From contig MU277797.1 in NCBI GenBank assembly GCA_022385805.1, positions 1 through 45,191 on the forward strand: a stretch of 45,191 bases of DNA, in the 5' to 3' direction. This stretch comes from Pilatotrama ljubarskyi (taxonomy: Eukaryota; Basidiomycota; Agaricomycetes; Polyporales; Polyporaceae). The notes under the pieces were generated by a model. That model made no database searches. It was not told where the DNA came from and saw only the letters and a program-made list of their open reading frames with translations. The translations under genes and the position numbers were made by a program. Shown here one piece after another: positions 12,003-20,724 of this stretch (positions are counted from its first letter, which is position 1; the number at the start of each line of letters is the position of its first letter).

Positions 12003-12382
12003 CGTCTATAGGAATGCTTATCAGCAACACTCGAGCCTTGTAAAAGCAAAGCCAGTAACCCACCAATCGCCAACGCCAGTGAGTCGTCGCAGACGGTCTG
12101 CGCTGCCCATCGGCACTCTTTTGTAAGAGAGGGAATGTTTCCGAAGTGGCCGGCAGCACGTATCTGCTGCTCTCCTTCGCCGCCATGATGGCGGTCGACT
12201 GCCAGGAACTGTGAGAGCAGCCACAGCTGCTTCGGCGACTCGGCACGCCGGTGGCTGCTCCGGGACGCGTTGGTCACGTGCACGTTTCCGATCGCGACCA
12301 AGTCGACTCCTGCGCGCCTCCTCCTCGGACTCTTCTCTTGACTAGCTCGACTATCTACCACCATCCCCATCGACAGACCAAG
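12003..12382. other. divergent promoter, M24 peptidase / AlkB paralogue A
   Basis: Holds the CACGTG/ACGCGT block described separately. Short open frames here have no recognisable product. Confidence 0.5.
12265..12284 (+). promoter_or_regulatory. ACGCGT and GTCACGTGCACG block upstream of AlkB A
   Basis: ACGCGT (12265-12270, MluI-cell-cycle-box consensus) is followed by GTCACGTGCACG (12273-12284, E-box core CACGTG), about 99-118 bp before the start codon. The same 12-mer recurs at 14374-14385, at nearly the same distance before paralogue B. Confidence 0.5.
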
Positions 12383-14182
12383 ATGAACGCTGCAGACATA
12401 GACACGGAAACTATGCTTGTAATGCTATCTAGTCTTCTGCACCCACAGGAGTTCGAAGACACCGTCTTGCTCGACGCGCTCGTCCTTTCCAACGGCGACA
12501 TCGATGCCGCTGCTCGGTCCCTGCAATCCGAGCCTCCCAAGAAGCGACGCAGATTGGCGAGCACAGCAAGTATCGAGGGCTGGCTGAAGGAAAGAGAAAC
12601 CTCCAGCTTGGTTCCTCCGCGACTCGGAGGGGAGAATAGCTCCTCGCTAGCACCTAGGGTTAATTCTCCAACGTCGGTCACGAAGGAAAACACGGATAGT
12701 CAAGTAGTGAAGACCTCGTCACAGCAGAAGGAAATAAAGCGGAGGGCGCAGGGTGCCACGAAGGATGCATTCACGGCGCTCCTTCAACCTAGTGCTATTG
12801 CGACCTCTAGTTCGAAGCAGCAAGGGCCGCGAATGCTGCCTCTCATGCTGTCAACCCCTGCTCTTGTTGCTGAACACACGCCTTGTACTATGCATTACTC
12901 CGTACTTCCTCCGGAGCTCGCTTGCCGGTGAGTGTTAGCTATCCAGGTTCTAGATACGAGTGGCGCCCGATGACTGAGACCTATGGCCAGTCTATACTAT
13001 ACCTTGCTGTACGCCAGCAGAGACTGGGAGCGTGCGAGCTCGCATCGTACATCGTTCTATAGGCGTTCTGCGGATAACAAGGGTCCGGCGGACAACGATA
13101 ACAAAGACATGGAATACTGGTGACTCTCACGTGCCAGTATCGTCTCTATACTAATAGACTTACGAGCTGCGTAGGTATCAAGGGCGTCGAAGAGAGTTAC
13201 CCCCAGCATTTCCACCTGTTATAGAAGAGGCCTGCAAGATAATCGAGCAGGTCGTCAATGCCGAGATGCGGAAACGCGAGCGGTACCCGCTTGAATGGGG
13301 CGCATGTGCGAGCACGAAAGAGGGAGAAGAGCCCTTGCTGTGGCGTGCCAACGTTGCTGCGTCCAACTGTTATGCGGGGGCGAAGGAGAACATCTGCTAT
13401 CACTCCGACCAGTTAACCCACCTCGGTCCCTACCCCACCATTGCCAGTCTAAGTCTTGGTGAGTTCATGCAGAGCTGCATGCGCAACTTCCGACTCAGTA
13501 ATGATTGACTTACCGGCACAGGTGTCAGTCGTGCGTTCCGGTTGCGCGAGGTGGTCCCGACCGATGAGAAGGATCAACGGGCTGCTAGGACATTGAACAT
13601 TCCTTTACGGCACAATTCCGTGAGTGTCCCACGCCCGCATGGCAAAGCAAAGCGGCTCATCGTGCTTCCCAGCTCGTCATCATGCACCCACCCACACAGG
13701 AGATGTTCAAGCATTGCGTCCCGCCCCAGAACAGTATCGACATGTTCCACCCTCCGTTTCCTCCCCCTCCCTGCTTGACCGAGGACAAATCGGAGCTCGC
13801 GCGCTTGCAGGCCGCATCCAATTCTCGGATAAACGTCACGTTCCGCTTCTTCCGTCCGGACTTCCATTCACGCACCATCCCAAGGTGCAACTGCGGTATC
13901 CCGTGCATACTGCGTCCGGACATGAGAAACCGGTACTCTGAAGCCAGTCCAAGCGCATTAGTAAGGAGCGGCATCGATGTGCAGGCAGGGTCGAGCAAGT
14001 CGAGCAGCATCATATCTCCTGGCGCGTCTGCCCCAGAAATCAGACACGGTAGAAATGCAGTGGCAAGGTACTGGTGGGCTTGCGCCGTCGGTGGGCGTAA
14101 GGATGGGAAGGGCTGTAACTACTGGAAGGTGATGGACATGAACGCTGAAGGAAGAGGCCCGTTCGCGGGCGATACGCGATAG
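12383..14182 (+). CDS. AlkB-like dioxygenase with CUE and GRF domains, paralogue A
   Basis: Predicted 521 residues; introns 12928-12990, 13120-13174, 13459-13521 and 13620-13672. An AlkB-family Fe(II)/2-oxoglutarate dioxygenase, a fold that demethylates alkylated DNA or RNA bases. Residues about 8-47 form a CUE-like ubiquitin-binding helix bundle, followed by a nuclear localisation motif (PPKKRRR) and a low-complexity linker. The dioxygenase core has Tyr-His301-Ser-Asp303 (CYHSDQL), His366 (FKHCVP) and RINVTFR with Arg404 and Arg410, so the catalytic residues are intact. The C-terminus (about 419-505) has CNCGIPC and YWWACAVGG...GKGCNYW, fitting a GRF-type zinc finger that binds nucleic acid. 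All intron positions match paralogue B. ALKBH2/3-like DNA repair is the likeliest role; the substrate is inferred. Confidence 0.88.
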
Positions 14183-14373
14183 ACTCATCTTTCACCCGTT
14201 CCCCCAGGATTTGTAGTTAGACCTACTATCTCAGAGAGCGTAGCATAAGTGCTCTCAGCGCCGCTCCATACCTAGCACAACCCGCTCGTTGGGCAGGACT
14301 CCGCAGTGCCACGAGTAGCGTGCAATCGCTCGACTCTGGCGACGCGCCGACGTGTGTAATGACGCGCCCCTTT

Positions 14374-14388
14374 GTCACGTGCACGCGT
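14374..14388 (+). promoter_or_regulatory. GTCACGTGCACGCGT block upstream of AlkB B
   Basis: GTCACGTGCACG (14374-14385) overlaps ACGCGT (14383-14388), 87-101 bp before the start codon of paralogue B. The 12-mer is identical to that of paralogue A while most surrounding intergenic sequence has diverged. Confidence 0.5.
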
Positions 14389-14474
14389 CCAGTCGCGTTA
14401 CACGAGCGCTGAACCGCGCATCCAGTCAGCTTGGCCAGCGACCACCACCTCCAATTCTGTCGATCTAGGCCGCG

Positions 14475-16316
14475 ATGGACAGCGCAGACATCGACACGGA
14501 CACCATGCTAGCCATGTTATCCAGTCTCTTGCATCCTCGGGAGTTCCAGGAGAACGTTCTGCTTGACGCCCTCGTGGACTCTCATGGGGACATCGAGGCC
14601 GCAGCCAGGTCCTTGCGGTCGGAACCTCCCAAGAAGCGGCGGAAGGTATCAGAGAAGAGCAGCATTCAAGGCTGGCTGGCAGGTGCTTCCGCTGCCCCCG
14701 AAACGTCTACTTCTGCCGCCGCCGTGAATCGCACAGAAGCGAAGCGCTCTCCTTCGCCCAACCGCCAGAAAGCCACCGCAGAGCGAACGACCGCGGCAAA
14801 TCGAAGCACGAGCAGCCCAAGGAAGCCTCCTTCAAAGGTCAAGAATGTCACGACCACGGAATTGATGGCGATGCTCCGACCCCCAAACTCCTCGGACGGC
14901 TCGTCCTCCAAGCCTTCAGTACCGCGTTTGCCGCCCTTGACGTTATCCACTCCGGAGATGGTTGCAGAGCATACACCATGTACTCTCCACCATTCGATAT
15001 TACCACCAGAACTCGCTTGTAGGTTAGTACACCTCGAGTGCAATGCTTAACGCGGGACAATGACTGATGTGTTGCATCAGATTATACTACATCATGCTCT
15101 ACGCAAGCCGCGATTGGAAGCGTAACAAGTGGTGGCTCGCCGACAGAGTAGTCGAGAGTCCTCACCGCACTGCTTTCTATATACGTGGGTCCCAAGCTTC
15201 AGAGCCTGGCAATGACATGAAGGAAGCCGCTCAATACTGGTAAGGCTTCTGTGCCGTAGGCAATCTCGAATCTCCCTTACGCGCTCTGATGCTAGCGACT
15301 CGTTCATTATAGGTACAACGGTCGGGAGACTGACGCACCTCCCACCTTCCCAGAACCCATGGAAGAAGCTTGTCAAATCATCGAGAAAGTCGTCAACGAG
15401 GAGCTGCGCAAGCGCAAGCGCTTTCCGCTCGAATGGGGCGGATACCCTGCGAAGGAAGGGGAGGAGCCACTGCTATGGCGAGCGAATGTCGCTGCATCGA
15501 ACTGCTATGCAGGCGCGAAGGAGAGTGTCGGCTTTCACTCAGATCAGCTCACATACCTTGGCCCTTATCCTACCATCGCTAGTCTAAGTCTCGGTGAGCC
15601 GCACAAGTTGCCAGGGTGTCATAGATATCACTACTTACGCTTGGTCGAAAGGCGTAAGCCGTATCTTCCGCTTGCGTGAAGTTGTACCATTGGATGAGAG
15701 GGACAAGCGCGCCGCACGGACCTACAACATCCCTTTGCGACACAACTCGGTAGGTCGAGGTGCACACGACGTACTAGGCTATTGTACTGACCCTGCTCAG
15801 CTCATCATCATGCATGCCTCCACGCAAGAGGTCTACAAGCACGCCGTCCCCGCCCAGAGCAGCATCGATATGTTTCGCCCACCCTTCCCTCCTCCGCCCG
15901 AGCTTTCAGAAGACAAGGACGTCCTGGCGCGTCTGCAAGAGGCGTCGAACGCGCGCATCAACATCACTTTCAGGTTCTATCGGCCAGACTTCGACTCGCG
16001 CACGACTCCGAAGTGCCGATGCGGTGTCCCCTGTATCCTGCGGCCGGACATGAAAAACCGCTATGAAGAGCTCCCGGCTCGAGACGCTTATCCTGCCTCG
16101 AGTAATAGCGACAACATGGGCGACGTCGAAGGCGGCCCGTCCAGACGCACAAGTACCCCAGGTCCCTCTTCTGGGAACAAGAGCATCGTAGCGAAGTACT
16201 GGTGGACATGTTATGCAGGAGCGCAGAATGACGGGAAGGGATGCGGCTTGTGGAAGGTCATGGATGTCAAGGCAGAAGGGCGAGGGCCCTTTGTCGGGAT
16301 GTCCGAGCCAAATTGA
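14475..16316 (+). CDS. AlkB-like dioxygenase with CUE and GRF domains, paralogue B
   Basis: Predicted 533 residues; introns 15023-15080, 15240-15312, 15594-15651 and 15750-15800, at the same four positions and phases as paralogue A, proving tandem duplication. CUE-like domain about 8-47 with PPKKRRK after it; a longer Ser/Thr/Pro-rich linker; dioxygenase core with His311-Ser-Asp313 (FHSDQL), His376 (YKHAVP) and RINITFR; GRF-like zinc finger from CRCGVPC to GKGCGLWKVMD. Exon 2 encodes about ten more residues than in A, around the KRNKWWLADR stretch, in a loop before the catalytic domain. Both copies keep every catalytic residue, so both are probably active. The 292-bp gap between the genes holds only the promoter of B. 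Confidence 0.88.
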
Positions 16317-16534
16317 AGCACAATTCATAGCTCACTTACACACCCTATAATACACCCTATCATCGCATTTATCCGGATTGCCTCCGTACTATAGTCTGGA
16401 CTGCCTTCTGCGGGGTCGTCCAGCGTCGGAGCGGCATCATCCGCCCTCCGCATTCGTGGTGGAGTCAGGGAATACATCCCTTGCCTAATATGGTAATCTA
16501 AGTTTGGGAGTGGATGAGAACTTCACCTCTGCTT

Positions 16535-16769
16535 TAGTGTTGCCGCAATGTAAAGGTCACCTTGACGAGAGCCCTGGTGAGGTGGACCTTGCCTTGACCG
16601 GCATCTCGGCATCGCACCTTGGAGCCACCTTGACTTGATCTACCTTCAAGCTGGCGACTCCGAATTGCCTTTTATGGTAGGCAACTTCAAGGCAAGGTGG
16701 GCTCCAAGGTGTAATTTTCGAACTCCGACGACCTTGGAGGCACCTTTACCTTGTATTGCGGCAACACTA
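16535..16769. mobile_element. hAT-type MITE, 235 bp, complete
   Basis: The termini are a perfect 15-bp inverted repeat, TAGTGTTGCCGCAAT at the left and its reverse complement at the right. It is flanked by an 8-bp direct repeat CTCTGCTT (16527-16534 and 16770-16777), the target-site duplication length of hAT transposons. The interior is packed with ACCTTG/CAAGGT motifs, and an internal near-perfect palindrome (CACCTTGGAGCCACCTTG against CAAGGTGGGCTCCAAGGTG) would let it fold back. There is no coding capacity, so it depends on a hAT transposase elsewhere. Confidence 0.88.
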
Positions 16770-16777
16770 CTCTGCTT

Positions 16778-16784
16778 TGACTCA
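16778..16784 (+). promoter_or_regulatory. Gcn4/Cpc1-type site TGACTCA in HIS3 promoter
   Basis: A perfect TGACTCA, the binding consensus of the general amino-acid control activator, lies 56-62 bp before the HIS3 start codon and begins one base after the MITE target duplication. HIS3 is a classic target of this activator in yeasts. Confidence 0.6.
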
Positions 16785-16839
16785 CGCCGTTATCGCCACT
16801 TCACCGCGAACACCCAAAAGCCTATATACCTGACGAAAA

Positions 16840-17713
16840 ATGGCAGCACGTACAGCAGTGGTCGAGAGGAAGACGGCCGAGACTGAGATCCGGGTCGCGA
16901 TCAACCTCGACTGCCAGCCCGGATCGGGCAACAAGCAGGAGATCAATGTCTCCACCGGGATCGGCTTCCTCGACCACGTATGTCGCGACCGGGTAGTTCA
17001 ACTTCAATGAAATACTGAGAGACTGATGCTTCCGTCTCGCTGTGCAGATGTACCATGCTCTGGCGAAGCACTCGGGAATGTCGCTCCAGCTGACGTGTAA
17101 AGGTGACCTGCACATAGACGACCATCACTCTGCAGATAAGTCTCTGTCCCACCATCGTCTTCGAGCGGGGTCGGTTCAACGCGCTTACCAGACATCGTAC
17201 TATACAGGACACAGCGATAGCGCTCGGAACTGCATTCAAGCAGGCCCTCGGCGAGGTGCGCGGTATCCGCAGATACGGTACGGGCTTCGCGCCGCTCGAT
17301 GAGGTCTGTCTCTCCATCCTCAAAGTCCAATGCACATTGGCCAAAACACTGAATCGCGTTCGTGTAGGCACTCTCGCGCGCCGTCATCGACATCTGCTCG
17401 CGCCCGTACTGCGTGACGGACCTCGGCCTGAAGCGCGAAAAGATCGGGGACCTCTCGACGGAGATGTTCCCGCACATCTTCTACTCGTTCTCGATCGCCG
17501 CGGGCGTCACGCTGCACATCGACGTCCTCCGCGGGGAGAACGACCACCACCGGTACGCAGTGACCGTTTGCGACTGTCCGCCGAAGTGACGAAAGCTGAC
17601 CTCGCGTTGCGTCCAGCGCCGAGTCGGCGTTCAAGGCGCTCGCCCTCGCGATCCGTCAGGCGATCGAGCGCACCGGAGGGGACGATGTGCCTAGCACCAA
17701 GGGTGTGCTCTAA
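16840..17713 (+). CDS. HIS3: imidazoleglycerol-phosphate dehydratase
   Basis: Sixth step of histidine biosynthesis: dehydration of imidazole glycerol phosphate to imidazole acetol phosphate, using manganese. Predicted 201 residues, full family length. Introns: 16978-17047, 17136-17205, 17304-17367 and 17553-17616. Metal-binding motifs [23 protein letters not shown] and ENDHHRAE are all present, as is the RYG/FAPLDE block. The second intron is odd: the only junction that restores SAEDTA is G|ATAAGT...CTATAC|AG, an AT-AC intron; GT-AG choices shift the frame or delete HHxxED. All exon phases then close exactly to the TAA stop. Called fungal HIS3 by identity to IGPD motifs; the gene is monofunctional. 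Confidence 0.92.
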
Positions 17714-17987
17714 TCTACTTCCTGGCTGGGCGTGGTTTATCCAAGACGAAGTGCGGTCTGTATACTAGAGTAGTGCAGTGGATGTCGACCTCAATGTAAC
17801 GGTCTATCCTGGTCGCCGCCGAGGGCTGATCTGTCATGTGCGAAGTAGTCATTACATCATCTAGTGATACATATACCGGCGTAGACCGCGAGCACAGCAA
17901 TGCGAAGTGTAGCTAATGATCCTGAAAGAACTACGGGTGTGTGGGAGAGGACGGGGTGGGAGCGATGGTGCGGGGAGATGCACGAGT

Positions 17988-20482
17988 TCAGTACCGCTCG
18001 CCGCCCTCGCAGAGGGTTTCAAGGAAGACCTTCAGGTCGTCCTTGTTGATCTCAAGTACGCTGGTGTCGAATGTGCCGTGGCGCGTCCGTGCGTTACACC
18101 GTTCCTTCGCGTCAAGGAAGGCCAAGCCGAATTCACTGCGGGACATCGTCAATACCCAGATCAGTTCAAGAATCTTGAGAGCGCTCACTTCTTCCGCACG
18201 TCATCGAAATCCGGGGCCCCAGTCACGCCGACCACGATGTACGTCCCCGCCTTCTCGTTCAGACACGCGACGACGAACGGGAGCGCCTTCCGCCGGCTGC
18301 GCGCGTACGCGGGCGTCGTCGCCTCGACGCGGTCGCGCAGCGCGTCGACGAGCCAGAGCGCGAGGCGCGCGAGGACGCCGGGGTGCACGAAGAGCGCGAG
18401 GTCCGGGCCCTGCGTGAGCACGACGACGCGGTGCCCCCGGAGCGTCTTGATGTCCTGCTTGTCGATGATGGAGGAGCCCTGGCGGATGATCGCGCGGTGC
18501 AGGGCCATCGAAAGTGAGATCGCTTCCCGCAGTCGCTCGATGCTGCCAGCGCCGTCAGTCACTCCGGGAACGGGTAGGGCGGCGGGAGATGACTTACTCG
18601 CTGAGCGCGTCGTAGGCGGCCCAGAAGTTCCGTACCCACCACTGCAAATCCTCGCCTTCCCCGTCCTCCTTCCCCCCGCCCGTCTGCGCCTTCACCACAT
18701 TCGCCAACACACCGGGGGGCACGTTCTCCCTCTCATCGTCCCGATACCGCCCTTCCCTCCCGCCCTCCCACACCTTCCCGCCGCCGAACCACTCGCCCCC
18801 ATTGCGCGTGCCCTCGACCTCGACCTCTATCCGGGTGCCCCCGGCGATGTCGAGCAGCGCGGAAAGCGCCTCGACGGCGTCGCCCGCAGAGAGCGGCTGC
18901 GAGCGGTAGCCGTAGCAGCGCCTGAAGGAGGGGTACGAGAGCTCGACGAGGCCGTATTCGGGCGCGAGCTGATCGAGCTTCTGCCGGAGAGTGAGCCGGA
19001 GGTCTTTCGCCATATGGGCGTATGGCTGCTGCGTCTCTGTTATCGAAAACCTATGCGCGAGAGTCAGCGCGACGGCGCGTTAGGAGAGCGAGGAAGGAGA
19101 CGCACCCCATCTTGGCGAGGAGACCGGTTAGCCGTTTCCGGCCCTTCTCCTTCCAGATGCCGAGCTTGCTCGCGACGTAGCTCGAGTGGTACATCGCGTC
19201 GTACAGGTTCCAGTGGCGGAACATCATGAACCGGAGCTCGTCCGACGCGTACACCGAGTTGTCGTCCGGGTTCTGCGACTTGTGCTCGTCGCTGCTCCCG
19301 AGGGCGCCGGGCGGCGCGGGGTTCAGGCGCGCGACCTCGTCGTGGTAGACGGACTGGTACTTGTCGTACTCTTCGCGCGAGATGCGGGAGGTGATGTACT
19401 GGTAGGTGAGGCCGAGGATGGCCAGCCTGTGTGGGGCGTTTGGAATGAGCAACACGATTGGGAGGGAGGGATGGGGGAGGCGTACCATAGTAGGTCGTTA
19501 TCGACCCGTTCTAGTACCGTGGCGAGGAGGTACATGGTCCCGGACGCGCTCTGCCCGTGCCATGTACCTGATCTGTAGTACTTCATCAGTCTGCTCTCGT
19601 GCTGTTCTCGCTCGTCTCGTGATATTCGGTTCGGTTGCTGCAAACAGATGAGTGGGAGTACCAGTAGGAGGACTACAGCACGTACATCGACTCTCCGCCG
19701 CTTGCCCTGTTTCCTGCCGCCCTCTCCTAATGAACGCCGCTTTCTCGACGGAGAAGCGTCGCCGTCTTCGTAGTCGTCCTTGTCCTCTTCCTCTTCCTCT
19801 CCATCCTCTTCCGCTTCTTCTTCCGAGTCCAGGTCAGAGTCCTCCTCATCCGAGTCTTCCTCCGGCGCATACTACACCGCCGGTGGTCAGCTTCGCGAAT
19901 CGCCATACCCTGGTCAGACTCACCGTCAAGACCTCCCAAGCCTTCCGCTCCTCCTGCAGATCCTCCACACCGCCATCATCCCAGATGACTATCCGGTCCC
20001 CGTTCCCACCCCCGCCAAACACGCTAGACAAGTTCTGCGGTCTTGACGAGTCGATGACATGTACGGTCAAGCTAGGCGGGAAGTCGCCGAACCACTCCTC
20101 GGACGGGAGGTCGAGAATCGCACCCATGTTGAACATGATCAACGTATGCAGCTACGCCTCGCCTTCAGCAACCCACTCCTCTGACCACGTCCTCGATATA
20201 GAGAGCACTCACGTCGCGGTAGGTCGTGAGCTCGTCGCGTATGCGCTCGAGCTCGGCGTGGCCAGAGACGGGGATGACCCTGTGCATGACGTCGTCCTGC
20301 TTGAAGAGGTCGGCGAGCATCTTGGACGCGCAGAGGGCGTCGACGTCGGGTGCGACGAGCATGATGACGGAGGACGCGGCGGTCTTTGGGGAGCGGCGGT
20401 GGGCGGCGAGGATCTTGGCGTATGCTTCGCCATAGGAGGGGCGGGAGGCGGAGGCGAGGTGGGGTGGTGGGAGGTAGACCAT
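17988..20482 (-). CDS. CDC45: DNA replication initiation factor CDC45
   Basis: CDC45 is a component of the CMG helicase (Cdc45-MCM-GINS) that unwinds replication forks in the nucleus. Predicted 703 residues; introns (plus coordinates) 20152-20212, 19872-19923, 19638-19685, 19427-19485, 19051-19105, 18543-18597 and 18136-18188. The N-terminus has the DHH-like block VIMLVAPDVDALCASKML, then TLIMFNMGAILDL and TVHVIDSSRPQNLSSVF. An acidic linker of some 35 Asp/Glu/Ser residues (about 170-200) and a basic patch (RRKRRS, GKRRRVD) follow, as in fungal CDC45. The C-terminal half contains LRFMMFRHWNLYDAMYHSSYV, LAKMGFSITETQQPY and EFGLAFLDAKERCNARTRH. Every conserved region is intact. The upstream region has three ACGCGT boxes, fitting G1/S control. 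Confidence 0.93.
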
Positions 20483-20579
20483 GTATGTCGCGGCAGGGCG
20501 TCGACCAAGTCCTCAGTATAGTGCAGTGCTGAAGTATAGCGGTAAGCCGTTGGAGGTGTGGTACTAGTGTGGCAGCAGA

Positions 20580-20680
20580 ACGCGTCTCGTCAACAACGCG
20601 TCGTCCCATCACCTCACGTGACACGCATCGCGTCTGTGGCTGAGCATCCTCTCCCTCTCGCAGCTCCCCTCTGCACGCGT
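20580..20680. promoter_or_regulatory. three ACGCGT (MCB-like) boxes upstream of CDC45
   Basis: ACGCGT occurs at 20580-20585, 20596-20601 and 20675-20680, 98-198 bp before the CDC45 start codon (minus strand, 20482). In yeasts MBF binds ACGCGT to switch on replication genes at G1/S. A palindromic TCACGTGA lies between them at 20614-20621. Function here is inferred. Confidence 0.5.
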
Positions 20681-20724
20681 ATGAGCGGAGATGGAATACA
20701 ATCGAGTCTCTACGAGTATAACGC

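Larger units (their letters stand above)
16317..16839. other. intergenic: AlkB B 3' flank, MITE and HIS3 promoter
   Basis: Nearly half of this stretch is the hAT-type MITE at 16535-16769. The 217 bp before it and 70 bp after it are the original spacer. A GAGTCA (minus-strand TGACTC) lies at 16462-16467 and a TGACTCA at 16778-16784. Confidence 0.7.

Noticed and set aside
17916..19229. 437-codon plus-strand frame over CDC45
   Set aside because: It overlaps spliced CDC45 exons with conserved motifs on the minus strand, and its composition (Arg/Pro/Leu-rich) is typical of an antisense shadow.
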